Shown here in pieces: positions 51,540-59,335 of a stretch of DNA of 64,000 nucleotides (position 1 is its first letter; the number at the start of each line of letters is the position of its first letter). A program made the position numbers and the translations under genes. The stretch lies in contig NZ_CP011456.1 in the NCBI RefSeq assembly GCF_001277295.1, forward strand, positions 5,522,001-5,586,000, read 5' to 3'. The notes below the pieces were generated by a model. The model ran no database searches and was not told where the DNA came from. It saw only the letters and a list, made by a program, of their open reading frames with translations. The stretch comes from Anabaena sp. WA102 (GTDB taxonomy: Bacteria > Cyanobacteriota > Cyanobacteriia > Cyanobacteriales > Nostocaceae).

Positions 51540-52601
51540 TCAGGGATTGGAGTAATGTTCATTAACTATTCTAGGAAACAGGGGATACCACGCATTTAGT
51601 GGATAAGCTTTATTAGGATCACCCCACCATAATGCCAAGGGGCAGTTATTGGCAATATTACGATATGTTACCAAAATTGCACCAAATCCTAGTGACTTAA
51701 GATAGTCATACCCTAAAGGTCGCATACTTGAATTCGGATTTTTTGGCAATGAGACAATGTAAGCACCAGCTTTTAGAAACGCAGACTCAATAACTTTACG
51801 ATCAGTAGGTGAAGAAAATATGTTGTCTTCAATTGGTACATTATTAGGACGAAATAGAGATGGTAGAGATTTATTTGTATTCTGGCGATCTTCGTTTACT
51901 TGTTGAACGAATCTATCAACTAATTCATCTTCAGAAATTTCGCTTGTCCAAAAGCAGTCAAATCTTGATGGTTTCCAACGATTATTATGAAATTCATGTA
52001 GTCGCCAAAATTCTACTATAATATTCTTAGCTTGAGCCTTTTGCTGAATTATTTTTCTTGAGTAATCGTATCCATCACTATGAATTCCTAAAAATATTAA
52101 ATGTAAAGTTGTTCCTTCAACAGCATTAGACAGCCAGGAATCAATATCACGTCGTACTCTATTTCCTGAATATAAACAATCATCCAAATAGATATATATA
52201 ACAGGTGATTTATCGCAATCGTCAAAATTAAGACCATACAAATTCTGTAAAGATTTTTCCGTCAGACTTAATAAATCATTCTGACTATTTCCTTTAGTTT
52301 GAACTCGTAAGAATTGAGCATTTTTTATTGTTTTAGCGGGATTAGATCCAAAAATTGCTTCAAAAGTCAAAACATCAGTAACAAATTCTTGAGCTACTTG
52401 GCGAGAAATATAGTAATTTTTGAGAATTCTATCCATTTGCTCAAGAATAACCTTTTGAGCATTTTCATCAAAGCCAAATTTATCAAACTGCCTCACCCAT
52501 TTTTCTACATGGTTTGGATCAATAACAGGAATTTCACCCTGTCTATAATCGGCAATTGTCGTTGCTATAGAATTAAGAAGAATTTGATGCTGATTAGACA
52601 T
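51540..52601 (-). CDS. phosphoribosyltransferase-like protein (PRTase-CE type), operon partner of NADAR
   Basis: 353 residues. The central strand-loop YIYLDDCLYSGNRVRRDIDS (about 132-151) fits the PRPP-binding loop of type I phosphoribosyltransferases (two acidic residues then small/T-S-G residues). The N-terminal 120 residues are helical (VRQFDKFGFDENAQKVILEQ), the C-terminal part has SMRPLGYDYLKSLGFGAILV and NCPLALWWGDPNKAYPLNAW. Similar proteins are known from comparative genomics as conflict- or NAD-linked PRTases. It would be the first gene of the two-gene operon. No domain for base transfer is obvious beyond the loop. Function is inference from fold and neighbour. Confidence 0.72.
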   Translation of the reverse strand: MSNQHQILLNSIATTIADYRQGEIPVIDPNHVEKWVRQFDKFGFDENAQKVILEQMDRILKNYYISRQVAQEFVTDVLTFEAIFGSNPAKTIKNAQFLRVQTKGNSQNDLLSLTEKSLQNLYGLNFDDCDKSPVIYIYLDDCLYSGNRVRRDIDSWLSNAVEGTTLHLIFLGIHSDGYDYSRKIIQQKAQAKNIIVEFWRLHEFHNNRWKPSRFDCFWTSEISEDELVDRFVQQVNEDRQNTNKSLPSLFRPNNVPIEDNIFSSPTDRKVIESAFLKAGAYIVSLPKNPNSSMRPLGYDYLKSLGFGAILVTYRNIANNCPLALWWGDPNKAYPLNAWYPLFPRIVNEHYSNP

Positions 52602-52673
52602 AAAGGCTTTGATTTTACAATGCTACTTTTAATTTAAAAGAGAAAAGTGGGCATTGCCCATCCTTCTATTATT

Positions 52674-52738
52674 ACCCTTGTAGTACAGTTTCTTTTGCCA
52701 AAAACTTTCCCAACTCAGTTAAAGCATCAGCATCAAAC
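52674..52738 (-). pseudogene. thiC 3' relic
   Basis: Minus-strand reading of 52674-52738 gives ADALTELGKFLAKETVLQG-type residues, closely matching the end of the real thiC (ALTELEKFLAKEPVAQG) at 56275. A short stretch of thiC was copied here; it lies next to the DUF4351 relic, as at 46961-47133. Confidence 0.7.
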
Positions 52739-52788
52739 AAAAATCAGCAGTTTGGGAAATATCCTCAAACTGCCAAAATTATATTATA

Positions 52789-53695
52789 CTAACTTTCCTT
52801 ACTACTCAATCTTTGTAACAATTCTTCACGGGATAAATTACCCAAAGAAAGAAGTAACTGAGTGCGTTCAGAAATGGGAAATTTAGCAATCTTTGCCACC
52901 ACACCAGATAACTCAGCATCCAAACTACCAAAACGCCCTTCCAGAAGAGAAGTTATAAAATAAAGTTCTGCTTCTAACTTACCTTCTTGCTTTCCTTCTT
53001 GCTTCCAGTCTTCTATTTGTTGTAAATAAGCTGGTGATAGGTTCATAATTACTTCCTCTTCTTCCCTACTTAAATTATCTCTCAATTCTAAATTCTTGCG
53101 CCAGTCCGCTAAAATTTCTAACAAATTCTCTCGAAAAGGGTTATTTTCTGGTAATTCAGTTAACTCCTCAACTGCTCTTTTCTGTGTTCCTCCTTTCCCC
53201 AAAACTCTCAACCATAACGTATCCTCATTTACTGGTAATTGATGAATAGCGACTATTGCTGTTTTCAGGATATTCGGCAGAAAATAAACACCTTGAACCC
53301 AATCTTCTAGAATTTCAGTTGCACCTAAACCCGCAATCATCCGAGATGAAAAAGTTAGTTTTAAAATCCATAAAATCGGTAATTCTGATTCAGCAATATT
53401 TCTGTTTTCGCGTTTTGCTTTCCTAATTACATCGCCATGAACGGCATATAATTTAAGTAAACAACTGCGAATTTCTATTTCCGATGGTAGATTGCGATAA
53501 ACATTGAATTTTAGCCATCTTCCCTAACAAACCTAAAGGTAGATTTTCCTGAGTTTGATCAGAAAATGGTTCAAACCAAACATCAATTTCTTGAATTTCA
53601 CTTTTGACCTTTTCGCTTTTTTTAATTGTTCCTAGAGGTGTTAATAATTCCTCTAGATATTCCTTAGCGAATTGATCATGGGATTGTCGAGTCAT
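52789..53695 (-). pseudogene. Rpn/DUF4351-type nuclease-like gene, frameshifted
   Basis: The 5' part (from 53695) reads MTRQSHDQFAKEYLEELLTP, EIQEIDVWFEPF and LPLGLLGKMAKI, then loses frame near 53510. The continuation in another frame is FNVYRNLPSEIEIRSCLLKL, YAVHGDVIRKAKRENRN, GVYFLPNILKTAIVAIHQLP and ends in the DUF4351-type FGSLDAELSGVVAKIAKF. One indel accounts for the break. An intact form would be about 300 residues with the nuclease-core Asp in IDVWFEP. The ATG at 53340 could still give a 183-residue fragment. Closely similar to 48629-49293. Confidence 0.8.
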
Positions 53696-53872
53696 TTGAT
53701 TAGATCAAAAATTACACTAAACATGAAAAATATTGTATAATAATTATTATACTACCGAAAGCATAGTTTGAAAAGTGGTTTACCCCACAAGTTAAACTAA
53801 TTCACAAAAACTGGCAGCAATTCAAAAATTAGATTATAATTGTCGAATAGGAAGAATAAAAATGGTAAAAAT

Positions 53873-54121
53873 ATGAATACGATACAAGAAATAATCATCA
53901 AAGTACCATCAAATATTGCTGAAGCTTATCGTCGCAGCACTAAGGAAGAACAGGAACAAATTCAGCTAAAGTTAGCATTAATTATGGAGTCAAATTTATT
54001 AAAAAATAGTAAAGAAGCACTTCAAAAACTTAGAAACACAATGGATAAAGCTAGTCAAGAGGCACAAGCTAATGGTTTAACTTCTGAAATTTTAGAATCT
54101 ATTTTGCAAGATGATAAATAA
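53873..54121 (+). CDS. antitoxin partner of the PIN-domain toxin
   Basis: 82 residues from ATG 53873 (MNTIQEIIIKVPSNIAEAYR), with a short beta strand then helices (EEQEQIQLKLALIMESNLLK, KASQEAQANGLTSEILESIL). This matches the antitoxin of COG1569-type pairs. The longer start at 53840 lacks a ribosome site and adds basic residues only. The gene overlaps the toxin start by 11 bases, indicating coupling. Confidence 0.8.
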   Translation: MNTIQEIIIKVPSNIAEAYRRSTKEEQEQIQLKLALIMESNLLKNSKEALQKLRNTMDKASQEAQANGLTSEILESILQDDK

Positions 54122-54524
54122 ACGCCGCTTTGTATTTGATACAAATGTTTTCGTAAGTGCATTTTTATTTAGTCAAAGTAAACCACGTCAGGCATTAAAT
54201 AAAGCTCAAGATGTAGGTATTATCTTGTTAAGTGCTGCTGTTTTTGCCGAGTTACAAGAAGTTTTATCAAGACCAAAATTCAACCGTTATATTACCTTAG
54301 AAAGACGGAGGGAATTAATAGATAATTTAGTAGAAACTATCGAGTTTATTAATATTACTGAACAAATCAGTGAATGTCGAGATCCTAAAGATAATAAATA
54401 CCTAGAATTAGCTGTGAGTGGCAAAGCTCAATGTATTATTACAGGTGATGAAGATTTGCTTATTCTTCACCCATTTAAACAGATTGATATTTTATCGGTT
54501 CAGAAATTTTTGGATGAAATTTAA
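54111..54524 (+). CDS. PIN-domain toxin (COG1569 type)
   Basis: 137 residues. The PIN nuclease acidic residues are in RRFVFDTNVFVSAFLF (Asp 9-10), LLSAAVFAELQEVLSRP (Glu), CRDPKDNKYLELAVSG (Asp) and CIITGDEDLLIL (Asp). All are present, so the protein should be an active Mg-dependent RNase unless neutralised by the product of the overlapping upstream gene. The operon is intact, in contrast to the truncated vapC at 49.3 kb. Confidence 0.88.
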   Translation: MINKRRFVFDTNVFVSAFLFSQSKPRQALNKAQDVGIILLSAAVFAELQEVLSRPKFNRYITLERRRELIDNLVETIEFINITEQISECRDPKDNKYLELAVSGKAQCIITGDEDLLILHPFKQIDILSVQKFLDEI

Positions 54525-54567
54525 TTTGTTCACTTGCAGATTTTTACATTTTAATATTGATGTCCTC

Positions 54568-54600
54568 AGATCCCCGACTTCTTGAAGAAGTCGGGAATCT
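54568..54600. repeat. AGATCCCCGACTTCTTGAAGAAGTCGGGAATCT hairpin repeat, copy 4
   Basis: Slightly degenerate copy of the 13203 hairpin, 44 bases after the PIN toxin stop and next to the nuclease-like gene relic, whose stop codon (54599-54601) lies at its edge. Confidence 0.7.
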
Positions 54601-54754
54601 AGTTTTTCAGAGTTTGAGAAGAAAATGGTTCAAACCAAACATCAATTTCTTGAACTTCACTTTTAACTTTTTCACTTTTTTTAATTGTTCCTAGAGGTGT
54701 TAATAATTCCTCTAGATATTCTTTAGCGAATTGATCGTGAGATTGTCGAGTCAT
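54599..54754 (-). pseudogene. Rpn/DUF4351-type gene, 5' fragment only
   Basis: From ATG at 54754: MTRQSHDQFAKEYLEELLTP and EVQEIDVWFEPFS, then a stop at 54599. Nearly identical to the start of 53695. Only 51 codons remain, ending at the hairpin repeat. The 5' flank (ATTATATAATAATTATGTTA) also matches that of 53695, so this is a partial duplicate. Confidence 0.8.
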
Positions 54755-54880
54755 TTTATTGTATTAAAAATCACATTTGTTTTGTACAAAAATCACACTA
54801 AACATGAAAAATATTATATAATAATTATGTTACTACCAAAAGCATAGTTTTAAAAGTAGTTTACCCCAAAAATTAAACTA

Positions 54881-55111
54881 ATGTTACAGTCAATCGAAGG
54901 CATTTACAAAGACGGGAAAATTGAGCTAACCGAAACTCCAACAGGCATAAATACAGCGCGAGTAATTGTAACTTTTCTCGATACCAATGCTTCCGTAGAT
55001 TTGTCATCTCGCGGAATTAATGAAGAACAAGCCGCAAAATTAAGAGCTAGATTACAATGTTTTGCACAAGATTGGGATCAACCAGAGATGGAAGTTTACG
55101 ATGCCTTATAA
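54881..55111 (+). CDS. antitoxin (AF2212-like) partner of MazF-type toxin
   Basis: 76 residues. The N-terminal beta-rich part SIEGIYKDGKIELTETPTGI and ARVIVTFLDTNA is the short AbrB/AF2212-like strand-turn-strand unit. The C-terminal part is acidic and helical (EEQAAKLRARLQCFAQDWDQ). It overlaps the MazF-like gene by 11 bases. Together they form an intact two-gene module. Confidence 0.8.
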   Translation: MLQSIEGIYKDGKIELTETPTGINTARVIVTFLDTNASVDLSSRGINEEQAAKLRARLQCFAQDWDQPEMEVYDAL

Positions 55112-55451
55112 TCGTGGTTCAGTAGTGCTGGTTTTGTTCCCAGACTCAAACTTGAAAACTGCTAAACGTCGTCCTGCTTTAGTTGTTCAATCTCACAATA
55201 TTGGTACTGGTTTATCACAAACTATTATAGCTATGATTACCAGTAATGTTTCTCGTGCTGGACACCCTAGCAGAGTATTTGTGAATATAGGAACACCAGA
55301 AGGAAAACAAACAGGATTAATTACTGATTCTGTGATTATGACAGATAATCTAGCAACTGTTTTAGATACAGAAATAGATAAAGTTATTGGTTTTTGGTCA
55401 GAAATGTTTTTGGTAGATGCAGCACTCAGACATACATTAGAAATTTTATGA
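55101..55451 (+). CDS. MazF/PemK-type toxin
   Basis: 116 residues from ATG 55101 (MPYNRGSVVLVLFPDSNLKT); the in-frame GTG/TTG starts to 55062 lie inside the antitoxin gene. Signature parts: RGSVVLVLFPDSN, KRRPALVVQSHN, MITSNVSRAGHPSRVF (with the conserved Thr-Ser) and GLITDSVIMTDNL. All PemK/MazF core elements are present. It differs in sequence from the MazF at 49.8 kb, so it is a separate acquisition and not a recent copy. Confidence 0.87.
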   Translation: MPYNRGSVVLVLFPDSNLKTAKRRPALVVQSHNIGTGLSQTIIAMITSNVSRAGHPSRVFVNIGTPEGKQTGLITDSVIMTDNLATVLDTEIDKVIGFWSEMFLVDAALRHTLEIL

Positions 55452-55596
55452 ATTGTGTTTCGCGCAAAGACGCAAATGAGCAAAGACGCAAAGGAAGAAT
55501 GATATAAATATTAATTTTTACATAAAGCGTTTATGTCAACGGGATGTATTTTTTCATCATCATTTAGTGTTTGACCCATTCTTGTTTTTAATGTCG

Positions 55597-56166
55597 TTAA
55601 TTTAATAACAATTTGCGCTGACCTAGAATTGAGGAATCTTCAACAGCTTTCTCTATCTGTGATTCATAAATCTTGGAGCTTGGTCTAGCGTATACAATTC
55701 TTAAATTGTAATTCCCAAAGGTCGCAGAAGAAATATACAAATTACGATTTGTGGTTTTAGTATCTTTCCGACTAAAATACCATGCTTCTTTCTGTATTTT
55801 ATTTGGATTTAGACCTAATACAAATCCTGATTTATAATAATTCGACGCATTATTAAACACTATTGTTTCAAGTCTTGGATTAAAATTAGAATCGTTCTGG
55901 TTAGTATTACTAAGTTCAAAAAAGACAATATTTCCAGGGTCAGTCTTGAAGCTATATGAATCATATCTTGACGCAGAATTATGAAGAGTTCCCGGCGGAG
56001 CAAGCTTATCATTTGCATCAATACTACCCTTAATGGTTTCACATTTAAGAGGGAAAAGATTGTCACCCGGAACTAAAATGACCTTATTATTTGTTTCTGC
56101 AAAAGAAGGTAATGCAGTCAGAATAACTAGCGCACATCCTTGGAATATCAATTGATGAATTTTCAT
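55597..56166 (-). CDS. secreted hypothetical protein
   Basis: 189 residues. The N-terminus is a signal peptide (LIFQGCALVILTALPSFAE, cut after AFAE-like site near residue 24). The mature part is beta-rich with repeated Asn and aromatic residues (YDSYSFKTDPGNIVFFELSN, NLYISSATFGNYNLRIVYAR), resembling a pre-peptidase C-terminal-like sandwich (the SYSFKTDPG segment), though I would not assign it firmly. Periplasmic or extracellular. It lies between the TA island and thiC. Confidence 0.65.
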   Translation of the reverse strand: MKIHQLIFQGCALVILTALPSFAETNNKVILVPGDNLFPLKCETIKGSIDANDKLAPPGTLHNSASRYDSYSFKTDPGNIVFFELSNTNQNDSNFNPRLETIVFNNASNYYKSGFVLGLNPNKIQKEAWYFSRKDTKTTNRNLYISSATFGNYNLRIVYARPSSKIYESQIEKAVEDSSILGQRKLLLN

Positions 56167-56228
56167 GATTTTCTTCTCGATTTTGATAAGGCTTTTAGAT
56201 TTATTTTTATTCCCAAAACTAAGGTTTT

Positions 56229-56261
56229 AGATCCCCGACTTCTCTAAGAAGTCGGGGATCT
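56229..56261. repeat. AGATCCCCGACTTCTCTAAGAAGTCGGGGATCT hairpin repeat, copy 5
   Basis: Perfect arms; identical to 13203. It lies 14 bases past the thiC stop in its direction of transcription, so for thiC it is placed like a terminator, without a long T-run. Confidence 0.75.
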
Positions 56262-56274
56262 TGTTGTTCAGTAA

Positions 56275-57648
56275 TTAACCTTGCGCTACAGGTTCTTTTG
56301 CCAAAAACTTCTCCAATTCTGTCAAAGCATCAGCATCAACCTTAGTCTGCATTGGACAGAACTTCGGTCCACACATTGAACAAAACTCAGCGGTTTTATA
56401 GATATCTGCTGGTAAAGTTTCGTCGTGATATTCCTTCGCTCTTTCGGGGTCTAAAGATAACTCAAATTGACGATTCCAGTCGAAATTATAGCGAGCTTTA
56501 GAAAGTTCATCATCTCTATCTCTAGCACCAGGGCGATGTCTCGCAATATCCGCAGCATGAGCCGCAATTTTATACGCAATTAAGCCATTCCGCACATCTT
56601 CAGCATCAGGTAAACCTAAATGTTCTTTAGGAGTCACATAACACAACATTGCTGTTCCATACCAGCCCGCCATAGCTGCCCCAATAGCTGAGGTAATATG
56701 ATCATAACCAGGAGCAATATCAGTCACCAAAGGACCGAGAACATAGAAAGGAGCTTCCGAACACTCTTCCATTTGTTTACGGACATTGAATTCAATTTGA
56801 TCCATAGGAACGTGACCAGGACCTTCCACCATGACTTGCACATCATGTTCCCAGGCTTTGCGGGTGAGATTTCCCAGAGTTTTCAGTTCCGCCAACTGGG
56901 CTTCATCTGAGGCATCATGGGTACATCCGGGGCGCAGGGAGTCGCCCAAACTGAAAGAAACATCATATCTTTTGAAAATCTCAATGATGTCGTTAAAATG
57001 GGTATAGAGGGGGTTTTGTTTGTGGTGATGCAACATCCACCGCGCCAAAATTCCGCCACCACGAGAAACAATCCCTGTCAGACGGTTTCTGACTAAAGGT
57101 AAATGTTCAATCAAAATTCCCGCGTGGATAGTTTGATAGTCTACCCCTTGCTGGGCGTGTTTTTCGATGATGTGGAGAAAATCGTCAGCGGTGAGATTTT
57201 CGATAGTGCCGTGAACGCTTTCTAAAGCTTGATAAACTGGTACTGTACCAATGGGAACAGGTGAAGCATTGATAATTGCGGTACGAATTTCATCTAAATT
57301 ACCGCCACCTGTGGACAAATCCATTACGGTATCAGCACCGTATTTTACCGCCAGGTTGAGTTTATCAACTTCTTCCTGCAAGTTAGAAGAGTTGGGAGAA
57401 GCACCGATATTGGCGTTAACTTTACAACTAGAAGCGATACCAATGGCCATCGGTTCTAAGTTAGTATGATTAATATTCGCAGGGATAATCATCCGTCCCC
57501 GTGCCACTTCAGCGCGGATAAGTTCAGCAGGCAGCTTTTCCCGCTTCGCTACATAATCCATTTCTTCAGTAATCACACCCTGACGGGCGTAGTGCATTTG
57601 CGATACGTTAGCTTGTCCACGTCGCTTGGCTACCCATTCTGTCCGCAT
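56275..57648 (-). CDS. thiC: phosphomethylpyrimidine synthase
   Basis: Radical-SAM-type enzyme making HMP-P from aminoimidazole ribotide for thiamine synthesis. It carries the C-terminal cluster motif CSMCGPKFC (about residue 425), AIGIASSCKVNANIGASPN, DTVMDLSTGGGNLDEIR, SLGDSLRPGCTHDASDEAQ, VEGPGHVPMDQIEFNV and GPLVTDIAPGYDHITSAIG. 457 residues, normal for the short bacterial form. A TPP riboswitch lies directly upstream, so expression falls when thiamine pyrophosphate is abundant. Small copied relics of its 3' end occur at 46961 and 52674. Confidence 0.97.
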   Translation of the reverse strand: MRTEWVAKRRGQANVSQMHYARQGVITEEMDYVAKREKLPAELIRAEVARGRMIIPANINHTNLEPMAIGIASSCKVNANIGASPNSSNLQEEVDKLNLAVKYGADTVMDLSTGGGNLDEIRTAIINASPVPIGTVPVYQALESVHGTIENLTADDFLHIIEKHAQQGVDYQTIHAGILIEHLPLVRNRLTGIVSRGGGILARWMLHHHKQNPLYTHFNDIIEIFKRYDVSFSLGDSLRPGCTHDASDEAQLAELKTLGNLTRKAWEHDVQVMVEGPGHVPMDQIEFNVRKQMEECSEAPFYVLGPLVTDIAPGYDHITSAIGAAMAGWYGTAMLCYVTPKEHLGLPDAEDVRNGLIAYKIAAHAADIARHRPGARDRDDELSKARYNFDWNRQFELSLDPERAKEYHDETLPADIYKTAEFCSMCGPKFCPMQTKVDADALTELEKFLAKEPVAQG

Positions 57649-57669
57649 ATTACAATCCTCAAATAAACA

Positions 57670-57748
57670 GCTTCCCTCCGCTGGTATTATCCAGACTCAG
57701 GTGTTAAGGGTTTGATCTCAGCTTGGTTTCCCAAGCACCCCTAGCATG
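57670..57748 (-). promoter_or_regulatory. TPP riboswitch (THI box)
   Basis: On the minus strand the leader reads AGGGGTGCTTGGGAAACCAA, GCTGAGATCAAACCCTTAAC and ACCTGAGTCTGGATAATACC followed by AGCGGAGGGAAGCT. CUGAGA, the ACCCUU block and the CUGGAUAAUACCAG block are the conserved TPP-binding parts. The thiC ATG lies about 22 bases downstream, which points to control of translation initiation rather than a long terminator. Confidence 0.95.
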
Positions 57749-57837
57749 GTGTAGATTGTAGCATTTTGGTGATGATTGGAGGGAGGGGGATGATAAATCG
57801 TGAAGATATGGGGAAAGGAGGATTTGTAGTTGGTTAC

Positions 57838-57965
57838 ACAAACCGTCTAGGGTTGAAACCCCAGGCTAATAGCCAAACTCCGTTAAAACGGACTCAAATC
57901 TTTTCTTTTTTCAGTCGTCTTGAGACGACTTTTGTTATTAGCCTTGCACTTCAGTGCTAGGCGGG
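57838..57965. repeat. interspersed element with paired hairpins
   Basis: Contains CCGTCTAGGGTTGAAACCCC, AACTCCGTTAAAACGGACTC, CAGTCGTCTTGAGACGAC and CACTTCAGTGC, a chain of small hairpins that is recurrent in cyanobacterial intergenic DNA and often linked to IS200/IS605 ends. A plus-strand frame of 64 codons across it is accidental. A possible 3' gene remnant (minus, QNEEVIFNLFTGEKRENAKA at about 57975-58055) follows; family unknown. Confidence 0.55.
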
Positions 57966-58067
57966 TAAGTTAGCAATAGTTTCTAATTAAGGCTTTGGCA
58001 TTTTCGCGTTTTTCGCCTGTGAATAAATTAAATATTACTTCTTCATTTTGTTAGTAAAGATGTAACA

Positions 58068-58145
58068 ATGAATACGAACCACAGAGACGCAGAGGACACG
58101 GAGGTAAGAGGTTTGGTAGAGGTGATAATTGGGTTAATTTGGTAA
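58068..58145 (+). pseudogene. degenerate copy of a GxxExxY gene start
   Basis: MNTNHRDAEDTEVRGLVEVI then a stop after 25 codons. The first residues match the start of the next gene (MKTNRRGAEDAEGRELGEEM). Both are encoded by the GAACCNCAGAGNCGCAGAGG repeat. It could be either a decayed copy or just the repeat. Confidence 0.4.
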
Positions 58146-58171
58146 TTAGTTGTTTTTGCAAGGATTATGTG

Positions 58172-58597
58172 ATGAAAACGAACCGCAGAGGCGCAGAGGA
58201 CGCAGAGGGAAGAGAGTTAGGAGAGGAGATGAGTTGGCTTACAGGGGAGGTTATTGGGGCTGCTATTGAGGTACACCGGGTTTTAGGTCCTGGGTTTTTG
58301 GAGGAGGTGTATAAGGAGGCACTAGTTGTTGAATTTATGATTCGGGGTATACATCATGAGGTTGAGAAGTCAATAAGCTTGACATATAAAGGACATGATG
58401 TAGGTAGAGGTAGATTAGATTTTTTAGTTGCAGACTGTTTAGTTGTAGAATTAAAAGCTGTGCAAACCCTAGCCCCCATTCACGAAGCTCAACTTCTCTC
58501 CTACCTCAAAATAACCAAACGCACTTTAGGACTCCTCATCAACTTTAACGTTCCCCTCCTCAAAGACGGTATCAAACGCATAGCCCTCTCTCTCTAA
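58172..58597 (+). CDS. GxxExxY family protein
   Basis: 141 residues. The name motif is in LGPGFLEEVYKEALVVEF, with VIGAAIEVHRV before it. The C-terminal half has LDFLVADCLVVELKAVQTLA (PD-(D/E)XK-like Asp ... ELK pattern) and EAQLLSYLKITKRTLGLLIN. The family is predicted to be nuclease-like, of unknown role. ATG 58172 is preferred (AAGGATT upstream). Its first dozen codons are read from the GAACCGCAGAGGCGCAGAGG repeat, and the same repeat follows the stop in inverted orientation (58603-58637), so the gene is framed by an inverted repeat. Confidence 0.88.
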   Translation: MKTNRRGAEDAEGRELGEEMSWLTGEVIGAAIEVHRVLGPGFLEEVYKEALVVEFMIRGIHHEVEKSISLTYKGHDVGRGRLDFLVADCLVVELKAVQTLAPIHEAQLLSYLKITKRTLGLLINFNVPLLKDGIKRIALSL

Positions 58598-58976
58598 CTC
58601 TTCCCTCTGTGTACTCTGCGCCTCTGCGGTTCGTTAATTCATCCATAACCGCATCAACACACCGAAAATCATGTATTTTTGTAAATGTGGCGAAAACCTC
58701 CGGCAATATCGCTAAACAAAGATCACAAACTGCGATAATTTAAGAACAGCTTTTGGATTCATCCATGTACCGTGAGACAACCGGGAACTTATCCACCACT
58801 GGATAAAAGCTTGGGTAATTATTCGTGACAAAGACATGAGTAAATGCGAACTGTTAAACCCGTGATTAGGTCAATCGAAAACAGGTAAGTTTAAACCAAG
58901 AATCCCCAGCCTGTAAAGGTTTGGGAATGTCTGAAAAAATTTAAAAAAGCTTTGGTAACTAATTCTTAGGTGAACT
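58598..58976. other. intergenic region upstream of psbH
   Basis: Begins with the inverted GxxExxY-linked repeat (58603-58637, CTCTGCGCCTCTGCGGTTCG). Then come two hairpins, CTTATCCACCACTGGATAAAAG and CCCCAGCCTGTAAAGGTTTGGGG-like, and about 100 AT-rich bases that must carry the psbH promoter. No gene seen. An untranslated leader or small RNA is possible but not shown. Confidence 0.4.
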
Positions 58977-59180
58977 ATGGCACAACGGACTAAGTTAGGA
59001 GATATTCTCAGACCCTTAAATGCTGAGTATGGTAAAGTGTCTCCAGGTTGGGGAACAACACCTTTAATGGGTGTGTTTATGGGTTTATTTTTGGTATTTC
59101 TGCTAATTATCCTCCAAGTTTATAACAAGTCTCTGTTAATTCAGGACGTGCTTGTTGATTGGCGCAGTTTAGGCGGCTAA
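58977..59180 (+). CDS. psbH: photosystem II reaction centre protein PsbH
   Basis: 67 residues, one transmembrane helix (PLMGVFMGLFLVFLLIILQV) in the thylakoid. Sequence MAQRTKLGDILRPLNAEYGK and VYNKSLLIQDVLVDWRSLGG are as expected for cyanobacterial PsbH, which stabilises QA-QB electron transfer and PSII assembly. The cyanobacterial protein lacks the phosphorylated N-terminal tail of plants. It has its own terminator 36 bases downstream. Confidence 0.98.
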   Translation: MAQRTKLGDILRPLNAEYGKVSPGWGTTPLMGVFMGLFLVFLLIILQVYNKSLLIQDVLVDWRSLGG

Positions 59181-59215
59181 TGGCTATCCAGTCATCAAGC
59201 TGACAATTAGCATCT

Positions 59216-59238
59216 ACCCGGCTTGTCCGGGTTTTTTT
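59216..59238 (+). terminator. Rho-independent terminator of psbH
   Basis: ACCCGG and CCGGGT form a six-base stem around CTTGT, followed by TTTTTTTA. It lies 36 bases after the psbH stop, well upstream of tatA. Confidence 0.85.
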
Positions 59239-59335
59239 ATTATGCAAAAAAATGCCTAAAAATAGCGATAAAATTAATCTAGATCCCAAAGCTATAAGGT
59301 AGTTGTGGCGGTTTTTCTGTATACAGGAGAGAAGA

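Noticed and set aside
51540..52601. DarT-like ADP-ribosyltransferase as the partner of the NADAR protein
   Set aside because: No NAD-binding H/Y-E type motifs or DarT N-terminal pattern; the PRPP-loop-like motif fits a PRTase better.
57766..57960. 64-residue plus-strand frame upstream of the TPP riboswitch
   Set aside because: It passes through a chain of hairpins of a dispersed repeat.
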